9,765 nt of DNA, taken from contig JAEYTW010000806.1 in the NCBI GenBank assembly GCA_023433835.1, forward strand, positions 1-9,765, read 5' to 3'. The notes under the pieces are model-generated. The model searched no databases. It saw only the letters and a list, made by a program, of their open reading frames with translations, and was not told the DNA's origin. The position numbers were made by a program, and so were the translations under genes. Below are positions 1-5,948 of this stretch, piece by piece. Every line of letters starts with the position of its first letter. The first letter of the stretch is position 1. Origin of the DNA: Pseudomonadota bacterium. GTDB lineage: Bacteria > Pseudomonadota > Alphaproteobacteria > Ferrovibrionales > Ferrovibrionaceae.

Positions 1-1
1 C

Positions 2-94
2 GTCCGACGCATCAAGGTCGCAATGGCATCGGCCTATCCCTGGCAACCTGAATGGGCACTGGCTAACGCCTTACTCTCACGCGCAGAGCGCTGA
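2..94 (+). CDS. possible C-terminal tail of an unknown protein (cut by left edge)
   Basis: Frame 2 is open from the window edge to a TGA at 92-94 and would give about 30 residues ending in LLSRAER. The fragment includes the stretch AYPWQPEWALANALL, which reads like plausible folded protein, but I do not recognise a family. It is too short to separate from a chance open frame, and the other two frames close just as quickly. There is no start in view because the gene would begin outside the window. Confidence 0.2.
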   Translation, partial: VRRIKVAMASAYPWQPEWALANALLSRAER

Positions 95-95
95 C

Positions 96-117
96 ACGAA
101 ACAGCAACGAAACAGCA
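96..117. repeat. 11-bp perfect tandem duplication
   Basis: ACGAAACAGCA occurs twice head to tail (96-106 and 107-117), and the next base also continues the pattern. A weaker relative, AAAACAGCA, occurs at 237-245. Two copies are too few to call an iteron or a minisatellite. A simple slippage duplication is the most likely origin. Confidence 0.6.
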
Positions 118-234
118 AGCCGAAAGACATAGCTTGCCTGCTCGCCGACGCCGGCAACTATCCCGCTCGTCCCAACGAAACCAAGCCGACTCTTCTACGC
201 CCACCATCCAGCGCACCAACACAAGCAGGGCACC

Positions 235-263
235 AAAAAACAGCAGCCGATCAAGTCAGGCTG
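235..263 (-). terminator. weak candidate intrinsic terminator for the LysR gene at 335-1309
   Basis: On the minus strand a 5-bp stem (CAGCC with GGCTG, arms at 259-263 and 244-248, 10-nt loop) is followed after three bases by six T residues (plus-strand A run at 235-240). It lies about 70 bp past the LysR stop codon. The stem is short and the loop long, so termination would be inefficient at best. Confidence 0.3.
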
Positions 264-334
264 TCGTTTGAGAAATCCGGGCTAGCTGATCTGGTCATGA
301 TTACATTGATTTCGTGTTGCTAATTTGGCACTGT

Positions 335-1309
335 TTATCTGCCGTCGCGATCATGGTTACGGGTATAAGGCGTCCGGGTGAACCAGCAGTCCCAGCTGGG
401 TTCGCCGGCATAGGCCTCGGCGAAATAGTCGATGAAGGCGCGCACCTTGGGCGTCAGGTGGCGGCGCGACGGATAGACGGCGTTGATCGACAAAGGCGGC
501 ACGGCGAAGTCGCACAGGATCGGCTTCAGCCGGCCGTCGGCCAGCGCGTCGCCGACGATGAAGCTGGGCGAGCGGATGATGCCGATGCCGGCGATGCAGG
601 CTTCGCGCAGCATCTCGCCGTTGTTGCCGATCAGGTTGTGGCTGACCTTGATCGATTGCAGGCCGCTCGGCCCGTCGAACACCCACTGGTCCATCGAGGT
701 CGGCGTGTGGGTATAGCCCAGGCAGTTATGGCCGACGAGCTCCTGTGGCGTTGCGGGTTCGCCGCGCGCGGCGAGATAGCTCGGCGCGGCGCAGACCACG
801 AAGCGGCAGATGGCGAGCTTGCGCGCGACCAGCGAGGAATCGGGCATCGAGGCGATGCGGATGGCGACGTCGAAGCCCTCTTCGACCAAGTCGACGACGC
901 GGTCGTTCAGCGCCACTTCGATGGTGACGTCGGGATAGCGCGCCATGAAATCGGGCAGCAGCGGCGCGACGTGCATGCGCCCGAAGGTCATCGGCAGCGA
1001 GATCCGCAGGAAGCCGCGCGGCGAGGCGGTGAGGTTGGTGACCGCCGCCTCGGCCTCCTCGGCCTCGGCCACCACCCGGAGGCAGTGGGCATGGAACACC
1101 GTGCCGGTCTCGGTCAGGGCCAGCCGCCGCGTCGTGCGCTGCAAGAGGCGGGCGCCGAGCAGTTCCTCGAGCCGCGCGACATGCTTGGAGACCGCCGATT
1201 TCGACAGGCCGAGCTGGCGGGCGGCGGCGGAAAAGCTCTTGGCCTCCACCACGCGGGCGAAGACGGCCATCGAGGCCAGGCGGTCGAGGGTGGTACCGGC
1301 GGAGCGCAT
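335..1309 (-). CDS. LysR-family transcriptional regulator, CrgA-like subgroup
   Basis: A DNA-binding regulator of 324 residues, slightly longer than the usual 300-310. An N-terminal winged helix-turn-helix covers about residues 9-67, with SFSAAARQLGLSKSAVSKHV at 25-44 as the recognition region and the following QRTTRRLALTETG wing. The effector-binding domain covers about 98-302. Its FDVAIRIASMPDSSLVARKL stretch (146-165) and the SRRHLTPKVRAFIDYF end (281-296) are typical of the subgroup that includes CrgA-like proteins. About 20 polar residues trail after the normal family end. The start at 1309 keeps the usual LDRLASM lead-in; Met14 (ends at 1270) is a weaker alternative that would trim the first helix. 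No strong Shine-Dalgarno precedes 1309. The gene diverges from the GNAT gene at 1586, its possible target, but 276 bp of repeat-rich DNA lies between them. The ligand is unknown. Confidence 0.93.
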   Translation of the reverse strand: MRSAGTTLDRLASMAVFARVVEAKSFSAAARQLGLSKSAVSKHVARLEELLGARLLQRTTRRLALTETGTVFHAHCLRVVAEAEEAEAAVTNLTASPRGFLRISLPMTFGRMHVAPLLPDFMARYPDVTIEVALNDRVVDLVEEGFDVAIRIASMPDSSLVARKLAICRFVVCAAPSYLAARGEPATPQELVGHNCLGYTHTPTSMDQWVFDGPSGLQSIKVSHNLIGNNGEMLREACIAGIGIIRSPSFIVGDALADGRLKPILCDFAVPPLSINAVYPSRRHLTPKVRAFIDYFAEAYAGEPSWDCWFTRTPYTRNHDRDGR

Positions 1310-1414
1310 TGGCGCACTCTGTAAGGGGCGCGAGGCGCCGTCAATAATCCGCTTTGTTACAGCCCGACCGCGTGTTATCTACCGATTCATGACCACGGGG
1401 TTCACGATCCAGCG
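1310..1414. promoter_or_regulatory. upstream region of the LysR gene; no clear promoter
   Basis: This is the LysR-proximal part of the 276-bp divergent gap. It holds a small perfect hairpin (GGCGC 1327-1331, GCGCC 1335-1339) and an A+T-richer patch at about 1343-1385. The two related hexamers TGTTAC and TGTTAT near 1352-1380 could be parts of a regulator site. I cannot assign -35 and -10 boxes with confidence on either strand. A 25-codon open frame at 1389-1466 looks accidental. Confidence 0.3.
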
Positions 1415-1551
1415 ACGACGAATGCTGCGCGCTCCACAAGAGCGCAAGGCCGTCGTGCGCGCGTAACCCGGATCGCCGTTCTCCCCAGGGAGACCCCTAT
1501 CAACGGCAGACCCGCTTCCGGGCAGCGTCAGCGGCGGAGCAAGAAACCGCC
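1415..1551. repeat. cluster of small inverted repeats, possible intergenic palindromic repeat element
   Basis: Five dyads lie in 137 bp. ACGACG (1415-1420) pairs with CGTCGT (1451-1456) and encloses GCGCTC (1429-1434) with GAGCGC (1440-1445). GCCGTT (1475-1480) pairs with AACGGC (1502-1507) and encloses an alternative TCTCCC (1480-1485) with GGGAGA (1488-1493). CCCG (1511-1514) pairs with CGGG (1519-1522). GGCGG (1533-1537) pairs with CCGCC (1547-1551). The density resembles dispersed extragenic palindromic repeats of alphaproteobacteria, but copy number cannot be seen in one window. It sits between a minus-strand and a plus-strand gene start, so it is not a shared terminator. Confidence 0.45.
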
Positions 1552-1585
1552 AACAGTCGCTCAAGTTGTCCCAGGAAGCACGTCC

Positions 1586-2107
1586 ATGCTGCCGATCATT
1601 TCCGAACCGCCGGGCACCGAGCTCGCCATCGAAGCGCTGCTCGACCAGTCCTTCGGTCCCGACCGCCACCTGAAGACCGTCTACAAGCTGCGCGAGGGCA
1701 TCGATCCGATCGCCAGCCTGTCGTTCTGCGTCTTCGAGGGGGAGAAGCTGCTCGGCTCGATCCGCTACTGGCCGATCGAGATCGGCGGGCGCTGGCCCGC
1801 CGTGATGCTCGGCCCCGTCGCGGTCGACCCCGAGCGGCGCGGCGAGGGCATCGGCAAGGCCCTGATCCGCCACAGCCTGTGGGCGGCCACCCGGCTCGGC
1901 CACAAGATCTGCATGCTGGTCGGCGACCGGCCGTACTACGAACCGTTCGGCTTCCATTCGGCGCTCGACCATGGCCTGGAATTGCCGGGCTGGGTCGATC
2001 CCGCCCGGTTCCTGATCATGGAACTGGCCCCGGGCGCGCTCGACGGCGTCTCCGGCATGATCGGCAAGCCAACCGCGCCGGCGGCGAAGGCAACCCGCGC
2101 AGCCTGA
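1586..2107 (+). CDS. GNAT-family N-acetyltransferase (YhbS-like)
   Basis: A cytoplasmic acetyl-CoA-dependent acyltransferase of 173 residues. The acetyl-CoA pyrophosphate-binding motif A is clear: MLGPVAVDPERRGEGIGKAL (74-93), with the R-R-G-E-G-I-G-K turn at 84-91. It is followed by an alpha helix, the strand HKICMLVGD (106-114) and the motif B region YYEPFGF (117-123). Length, the LGPVAVDP lead-in and the GDRPYYEPFGF end match the YhbS-like group, whose substrates are mostly unknown. The C-terminal 20 or so residues are low-complexity Ala/Pro/Lys. The start at 1586 is supported by AGGAAG at 1573-1578, seven bases upstream. It is first in a plus-strand run with the small unknown gene and msrA, with gaps of 63 and 99 bp, so co-transcription is possible but not shown. 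It diverges from the LysR gene. Confidence 0.9.
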   Translation: MLPIISEPPGTELAIEALLDQSFGPDRHLKTVYKLREGIDPIASLSFCVFEGEKLLGSIRYWPIEIGGRWPAVMLGPVAVDPERRGEGIGKALIRHSLWAATRLGHKICMLVGDRPYYEPFGFHSALDHGLELPGWVDPARFLIMELAPGALDGVSGMIGKPTAPAAKATRAA

Positions 2108-2117
2108 TTTCCTTGTT

Positions 2118-2152
2118 CCCCGCCGCTTGCTACTCTCTGGCCGGCGGCGGGG
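2118..2152. other. strong GC hairpin between the GNAT gene and the next gene
   Basis: CCCCGCCGC (2118-2126) is a perfect inverted repeat of GCGGCGGGG (2144-2152), a 9-bp all-GC stem with a 17-nt loop. No T run follows on either strand, so it is not a standard intrinsic terminator. It ends eight bases before the ribosome binding site of the 2171 gene. It could attenuate read-through, protect the upstream mRNA or simply separate two cistrons. Confidence 0.5.
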
Positions 2153-2170
2153 CAGGGAAAAGGGCCTGAC

Positions 2171-2485
2171 ATGTCGGGCGACGCGGAGATGCTGCTGAGG
2201 CAGCGACATATCCTCGAGGAAATCGAGCACGGCATCCGGCTTGCCAATCGCGAGGTGCTGAACCAGGTCCTGCCGCGGATGAGCCGCGACCATGTGCTGG
2301 CGCTGGCCGTCGCGGTGGCCAAGCTGCGCGGCGCCTATCTCGCGGCGGCGATGCGGCTGGTGCGGCCGGCCTCGGCCGATCTCGCCGATCTCCGGGCCAG
2401 GCGCGAAGCCTACGACGAAGCCCGCCAGGCCTTCGAGGCGCTGGAGCGCGCAATCGAGCGCGGCTATGTCGAACTGAAGGACTGA
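2171..2485 (+). CDS. small helical protein of unknown function
   Basis: A 104-residue protein that I do not recognise. It appears almost entirely alpha-helical and charged. Residues 5-30 form an amphipathic helix (QRHILEEIEHGIRLANREVL), 38-63 a more hydrophobic helix rich in Ala/Leu/Val, and 67-101 a heptad-like coiled-coil segment rich in Arg, Glu and Ala. It has no Cys, no Trp, no signal peptide and no clear transmembrane span, so it is probably cytoplasmic and oligomeric. AAGGG at 2160-2164 lies six bases before the ATG and supports this start. Third-position GC bias matches its neighbours, which argues for a real gene. It sits between the GNAT gene and msrA on the same strand. Opposite-strand frames through this stretch are uninterrupted but look like GC shadows. 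Confidence 0.7.
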   Translation: MSGDAEMLLRQRHILEEIEHGIRLANREVLNQVLPRMSRDHVLALAVAVAKLRGAYLAAAMRLVRPASADLADLRARREAYDEARQAFEALERAIERGYVELKD

Positions 2486-2510
2486 CCATCGCTTCACATG
2501 GCCGTGACGT

Positions 2511-2530
2511 CGCCGGTTCGTGAGCCGGCG
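2511..2530. other. GC hairpin upstream of msrA
   Basis: CGCCGG (2511-2516) pairs with CCGGCG (2525-2530) across an 8-nt loop. The stem extends by two more pairs beyond a T:T mismatch. It lies 25 bp past the stop of the small helical gene and 55 bp before msrA. No T run follows, so it may be a weak or Rho-assisted boundary between the two genes. Confidence 0.4.
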
Positions 2531-2584
2531 TCGCCGCGCGCCGGCCTAGACTGAGAGCCTACCCAAGGTCGGAGACATCGGGTC

Positions 2585-3289
2585 ATGTCCAAGTTCGTCC
2601 CTGCACTGTTCATCGGCGGCCTGCTGGTGGCCGCCGCCGTCGGCTTCAAGGCGCTGCCCTCGGCCGCCGAGGATGCCGTGGTCATCGCCCCGCCGGCGGC
2701 CGACCTCGCGGCAGGCCCCGCCGTCACGGCGACGGCGGTGTTCGCCGGCGGCTGCTTCTGGGGCGTGCAGGGCGTGTTCCAGCATGTCGAGGGCGTCGGC
2801 ACCGCCGTGTCGGGGTATGCCGGCGGCAAGGCCGAGACCGCCGACTACCAGAAGGTCAGCCGCGGCTGGACCGGCCATGCCGAGGCCGTGCGCATCACCT
2901 ACGATCCGCGGAAAATCTCCTACGGCCGGCTGATGCAGATCTATTTCTCGGTCGCCCACGACCCGACCGAATTGGACCGGCAGGGCCCGGATGTCGGTAC
3001 GCAATACCGCTCGGCGATCTTCCCGCAGAACGACGAGCAGGCGCGGGTGGCGGCCGCCTATATCGCCCAGCTCGGCCAGGCCCATGCCTTTCCGAAAAAG
3101 ATCGCGACGAAGATCGAGCCGGGCCAGGCCTTCTATCCGGCCGAGGACTACCATCAGGATTACCTGGTCCGGAACCCGCGCCAGCCCTACATCGTCATCA
3201 ACGACCTGCCGAAGGTCGAGAACCTCAAGCGCCTGTTCCCCGACGTCTATCGCGACAAGCCGGTGCTGGTCGCCGATGCCGGCCAGTAA
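2585..3289 (+). CDS. msrA: peptide methionine-(S)-sulfoxide reductase MsrA, exported, single-cysteine form
   Basis: MsrA reduces the S epimer of methionine sulfoxide, in proteins or free, back to methionine. The 234-residue product has an N-terminal export signal: Lys3, a hydrophobic core at 4-20, and a possible cleavage site after SAA at 26-28. It could instead stay as a membrane anchor. The enzyme domain starts near residue 48. The hallmark GCFWG is at 56-60 with catalytic Cys57. Other family signatures are GYAGG (78-82), YQKVSRGWTGHAEAV (88-102), DPTELDRQGPDVGTQYRS (126-143) and the AEDYHQDYL region (186-194). Cys57 is the only cysteine, so the usual C-terminal recycling cysteines are absent and regeneration must use another thiol or partner. 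GGAG at 2571-2574 lies ten bases before the ATG. The 3' end overlaps the convergent AraC gene by 43 bp. Confidence 0.95.
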   Translation: MSKFVPALFIGGLLVAAAVGFKALPSAAEDAVVIAPPAADLAAGPAVTATAVFAGGCFWGVQGVFQHVEGVGTAVSGYAGGKAETADYQKVSRGWTGHAEAVRITYDPRKISYGRLMQIYFSVAHDPTELDRQGPDVGTQYRSAIFPQNDEQARVAAAYIAQLGQAHAFPKKIATKIEPGQAFYPAEDYHQDYLVRNPRQPYIVINDLPKVENLKRLFPDVYRDKPVLVADAGQ

Positions 3290-4170
3290 CGCTTCGGCGC
3301 CCGGCCGAAAAGGCGCTTGAAGGCATTGCCGAAGGCGCTTTCGGAGGCATAGCCGAAGCGGGCGGCGAGGCTTGCGACCGTGGCATCGCCACGCCGCAGC
3401 GCCTCGCGCGCCAGTTGCATGCGCCATTGCGTCAGGTAATCGAGCGGGGCGCGGCCGGTGCGCCGGCGGAAGCGCAGGGCGAAGGCCGAGCGCGACATGC
3501 CGACGGCCGAGGCCAGTTCGGCCACCGTCCAGCGCCGTTCGACATCGCCGTGCATCAGCCGCAGCGCCGCACCGATCTGGCGGTCGCCCAGCGCACCGAT
3601 CCAGCCGAGATCGTCCGATTTGCCCAGGGCGGCATAGGCGCGCAGGGCTTGCACCAGCAGCACGTCGGCCAGGCGCCGCGTGACCAGCGCCGCGCCCATC
3701 GGCGCTTCGGTCAGTTCGATGTCGACGAGGCCCAGGGTCGCGCGCAGGGCCGCGGCCGCCGGTTCGCCGGCCGGGACATGGATCATCGGCGGCAGGGCAT
3801 CCAGCAGCAATCGTGCATTGTCGTCACGGAAGACGAAGCCGCTGCCGATCAGCACGGTCTCGTCGCCGCCGTGGCGGATCACCCGCGGCTGGCCGAAACC
3901 GAGATAGGCGCTGGCATCCTCGGCCTCGGTGCGCGGGCTGGAGGCCAGCACGAAGGGCGGCGCGTCGGCCAGCAGGAAGGTGTCGCCGGCCTCGAGCCGG
4001 CGCGGCGCCTCGCCTTCCAGCGCGATCCAGCATTGGCCGCGCAGGACCGCGTTGAACTTCAGGTAGGGCTTGGCCGGAAAGCGCAGTGCCCAGTCGCCGC
4101 CCGCTTCGAACCGGGCCGAGGCGGCGCTTTGCAGATCGAGCAGCGAAAAGACGTCCGATAACGGATCCAT
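3247..4170 (-). CDS. AraC-family transcriptional regulator with N-terminal cupin-type domain
   Basis: A 307-residue one-component regulator. Residues 1-185 form a cupin-like sensor of the AraC-binding type: opening DPLSDVFSLLDLQSA, then a FNAVLRGQCWIAL strand pair and an RRLEAGDTFLLADAPPF turn at 57-73. The C-terminal AraC DNA-binding domain covers about 195-296. Its first helix-turn-helix is at 215-236 (TVAELASAVGMSRSAFALRF) and the second at 264-286, ending in the family signature GYASESAFGNAFKRLFGRAP (273-292). This architecture with a DVFSLLD-like start is common next to oxidoreductases. It diverges from the dehydrogenase at 4264 across 93 bp, so regulation of that gene is the natural inference; the ligand is unknown. 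No good Shine-Dalgarno precedes the ATG at 4170. The last 14 codons overlap the end of msrA. Confidence 0.93.
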   Translation of the reverse strand: MDPLSDVFSLLDLQSAASARFEAGGDWALRFPAKPYLKFNAVLRGQCWIALEGEAPRRLEAGDTFLLADAPPFVLASSPRTEAEDASAYLGFGQPRVIRHGGDETVLIGSGFVFRDDNARLLLDALPPMIHVPAGEPAAAALRATLGLVDIELTEAPMGAALVTRRLADVLLVQALRAYAALGKSDDLGWIGALGDRQIGAALRLMHGDVERRWTVAELASAVGMSRSAFALRFRRRTGRAPLDYLTQWRMQLAREALRRGDATVASLAARFGYASESAFGNAFKRLFGRAPKRYWPASATSTGLSR

Positions 4171-4263
4171 TGGACGATCGCGACGAAATCATGGAGCCAG
4201 GCGCATGGATTATCTCACGCATCGGCGCGATATCCAGGGGAGATCGAACAAAGGAGACGCGCC
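4171..4263. promoter_or_regulatory. divergent control region between the AraC regulator and the dehydrogenase
   Basis: This 93-bp gap must carry both promoters. An imperfect dyad is visible: GGATTATC (4207-4214) against GATATCC (4229-4235), one mismatch in the arms and a 14-bp spacer. It could be an AraC-type operator. A strong Shine-Dalgarno (AAAGGAG, 4250-4256) belongs to the dehydrogenase. I cannot assign -35 and -10 boxes confidently on either strand. Confidence 0.35.
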
Positions 4264-4986
4264 ATGGATGGAATCGCGGGAAAAGTCGTCGTCATCACCG
4301 GGGCTTCCAGCGGCATCGGCGAAGCCAGTGCGAGATTGCTGGCCGGGCGCGGGGCGAGGCTCGTGCTCGGCGCAAGGCGCCCGGAACCGCTGGCGGCGCT
4401 GGCCGGCGCGCTCGACGCGGCCTGGCGCGTCACCGACGTCAGCCGCCGCGCCGATGTCGAGGCCCTGGTTGCGGAGGCCCGCGAGCGCCACGGCCGGCTC
4501 GACGTGCTGATCAGCAATGCCGGGGCGATGCCGATCTCGGTCTTCGACGAATTGCGTGTCGACGATTGGGAAACCATGGTCGACGTCAACCTGAAGGGCG
4601 TGCTGTACGGCATCGCCGCCGCGCTGCCGCTGTTCCGGGCGCAGGGTTCGGGACATTTCGTCCATACCGCCTCGACCTCGGCGCATCGCATCGTGCCGGC
4701 CCAGTCGGTCTATGCCGCGACCAAGATGGCGGTGCGGGCGATCTCGGAAGGCCTGCGCCAGGAAGCCGGGGACAGCTTGCGGGTCACCGTGATCTCGCCC
4801 GGCATGACCCGGACCAATGCCGCCGGCCATATCACCAGCCCGCAGGTCCGTGCGCAGATAGCCGATGCCCAGGGCAGCTTCGCCATGCCGCCCGACGCGG
4901 TCGCCCGCGCCATCGCCTACGCCATCGAACAGCCGGCCGACATCGATGTCGGCGAGATCGTCATCCGGCCGACGGCGCAGGGCTGA
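4264..4986 (+). CDS. short-chain dehydrogenase/reductase (SDR), classical type
   Basis: A 240-residue NAD(P)-dependent oxidoreductase of the classical SDR family; soluble, probably tetrameric by family analogy. The cofactor motif TGASSGIG is at 12-19, an acidic Asp58-Val59 contacts the adenine ring, and NAG is at 85-87. The catalytic set is complete: Asn109, Ser137, Tyr150 and Lys154 (YAATK, 150-154). The substrate-loop lead ISPGMTRTN follows at 177-185. Basic residues after the second strand (GARR, 36-39) favour NADP(H) over NAD(H). The substrate cannot be read from the sequence. AAAGGAG lies seven bases before the ATG, a strong ribosome binding site. The gene diverges from the AraC regulator, its likely controller, and is followed after 44 bp by a LysR gene on the same strand. 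Confidence 0.94.
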   Translation: MDGIAGKVVVITGASSGIGEASARLLAGRGARLVLGARRPEPLAALAGALDAAWRVTDVSRRADVEALVAEARERHGRLDVLISNAGAMPISVFDELRVDDWETMVDVNLKGVLYGIAAALPLFRAQGSGHFVHTASTSAHRIVPAQSVYAATKMAVRAISEGLRQEAGDSLRVTVISPGMTRTNAAGHITSPQVRAQIADAQGSFAMPPDAVARAIAYAIEQPADIDVGEIVIRPTAQG

Positions 4987-4993
4987 TGCCAGG

Positions 4994-5009
4994 TCCCGCA
5001 TGAACGGGA
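4994..5009. other. short hairpin between the dehydrogenase and the second LysR gene
   Basis: TCCCG (4994-4998) pairs with CGGGA (5005-5009) across a 6-nt loop, eight bases after the dehydrogenase stop. A T-rich but interrupted stretch follows (5015-5029), so it might be a weak terminator for the dehydrogenase. The loop contains CATGAA, part of a CATGAAC sequence repeated at the LysR start codon (5030-5036). Confidence 0.35.
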
Positions 5010-5016
5010 ATCGGTT

Positions 5017-5022
5017 TATGCT
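5017..5022 (+). promoter_or_regulatory. candidate -10 box of the second LysR gene
   Basis: TATGCT matches the TATAAT consensus at four of six positions and lies eight bases before the ATG at 5031. Transcription starting 7-9 bases downstream would begin at or next to the start codon, giving a leaderless or near-leaderless mRNA. That would fit the absence of a Shine-Dalgarno here. No convincing -35 box is present 16-18 bp upstream, which keeps confidence low. Confidence 0.25.
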
Positions 5023-5030
5023 TTTCCTTC

Positions 5031-5948
5031 ATGAACATCCGGGACATCCAGGCCTTCGTCGCGGTGGCCGAGACGGGGTCGGTCAACCGCGCCGCCCTCC
5101 GCCTCAACCTGACCCAACCCGCGACCACGCGGCGGATCCAGAATTTCGAGGCCGCCCTTGACGGTGCGCCGCTGTTCGACCGCACGGTGAAGCCGGCGAT
5201 CCTGACCGCGCATGGCCACAACGTGCTTGACCATTGCCGGCGCGTGCTGGTCGCCGCTGCGGAGCTCGAAGCCTGCGCGGCGGGCGCGGCCGATCCCGCC
5301 GGTGAACTGCGGGTCGGCGTCGCTCATGGCCTGGGCGAGATGGTGCTGACCGCGCCGCTCGACGCATTGCGGCGATCGTTTTCCCGACTTCGCATGCAGG
5401 TCAGCGCCAATTGGAGCGCCGAGCTGATCGAGGCGGTGCGCAGCGGCTCGATCGACTGCGCCGTCGGGCTGCTGACCGACGCCCATACGACCGCCGGCGG
5501 CCTGCAGAAATTGTCGCTGGGCGCCGAACAGGTGGTGGTGGTCGCGCCGGTGTCGCGGCCTTCGACCCGGCGCGACGGCAGGCCGTGGCGCCTGCGCGAC
5601 CTGGCCGAGGAAGGCTGGCTGCTCAATCCCCGGGGCTGCGGCTGCCGCGCGGCGCTGGAGCGTGCGTTCGACCGCCACAACCTGGTCTTGAGGGTGGCGG
5701 CCGAAGTCTTCGGCGAAGAGCTGCAGATGGCGCTTCTGGCGCATAGCGGCGGGCTGGGCCTGGTGCCGCGCCGGCAGTTCGCGCGCAGCCCGCATCGTGC
5801 CGGGCTGCATGTGCTGGAGGTCGACGAATTCCGGGTCAGCGCGATGGTAACCTTGCTCCGCCATCCGGTGCCTGGCCGCTTCGACCCGGCGATCGACTTG
5901 CTGGCGGCGGCGATCGCGGCCGAGCTCGATCATAAGCTTCAGGCATAA
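5031..5948 (+). CDS. LysR-family transcriptional regulator
   Basis: A 305-residue LysR regulator of standard length. The winged helix-turn-helix is at about 1-60, opening MNIRDIQAFVAVAETGSVNR, with the recognition helix around 29-44 (QPATTRRIQNFEAAL). It departs slightly from consensus: the usual SFT is replaced by SVN (17-19), and the PLFDRTVKP wing is normal. The effector domain covers about 92-300. It includes SIDCAVGLL (140-148), an NPRGCGCR loop (199-206) found in other LysR proteins, and GGLGLVPRR (240-248). The ATG at 5031 is the normal family start but has no Shine-Dalgarno. The gene runs in the same direction as the dehydrogenase before it and the ABM/VOC pair after it. TATGC-type half-sites flank it on both sides, which suggests autoregulation and control of the downstream pair. 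Confidence 0.93.
   Translation: MNIRDIQAFVAVAETGSVNRAALRLNLTQPATTRRIQNFEAALDGAPLFDRTVKPAILTAHGHNVLDHCRRVLVAAAELEACAAGAADPAGELRVGVAHGLGEMVLTAPLDALRRSFSRLRMQVSANWSAELIEAVRSGSIDCAVGLLTDAHTTAGGLQKLSLGAEQVVVVAPVSRPSTRRDGRPWRLRDLAEEGWLLNPRGCGCRAALERAFDRHNLVLRVAAEVFGEELQMALLAHSGGLGLVPRRQFARSPHRAGLHVLEVDEFRVSAMVTLLRHPVPGRFDPAIDLLAAAIAAELDHKLQA

Larger units (their letters stand above)
95..334. other. non-coding, lower-GC stretch at the left end
   Basis: I see no supportable gene in these 240 bases. Short open frames exist on both strands but lack ribosome binding sites and any family resemblance. Base composition is clearly lower in G+C than the rest of the window (32/60 at 241-300). The stretch holds most of the 11-bp tandem repeat and a weak hairpin next to a run of six A residues, listed separately. 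The downstream end of the minus-strand LysR gene abuts it. Confidence 0.6.

Noticed and set aside
34..222. 62-residue minus-strand open frame
   Set aside because: Cys/Arg/Ser-rich, no ribosome binding site, no family; lies in the lower-GC non-coding stretch.
314..1324. 336-residue plus-strand open frame
   Set aside because: It lies opposite the LysR gene, is rich in Arg, Ala, Gly and His with no domain, and is a GC-bias shadow.
1389..1466. 25-codon open frame in the palindromic gap
   Set aside because: No ribosome binding site, very basic product, and it falls within the inverted-repeat cluster; probably chance.
1379..2497. 372-residue minus-strand open frame
   Set aside because: It spans the repeat-rich gap, the GNAT gene and the small helical gene in antisense. 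The composition is low-complexity and no family is recognisable, while the plus-strand GNAT motif is unambiguous.
2546..3427. 293-residue minus-strand open frame
   Set aside because: Antisense shadow of msrA; no domain and no start signal.
4086..5003. 305-residue plus-strand open frame
   Set aside because: Out-of-frame shadow over the dehydrogenase, which has a complete catalytic set in the correct frame.
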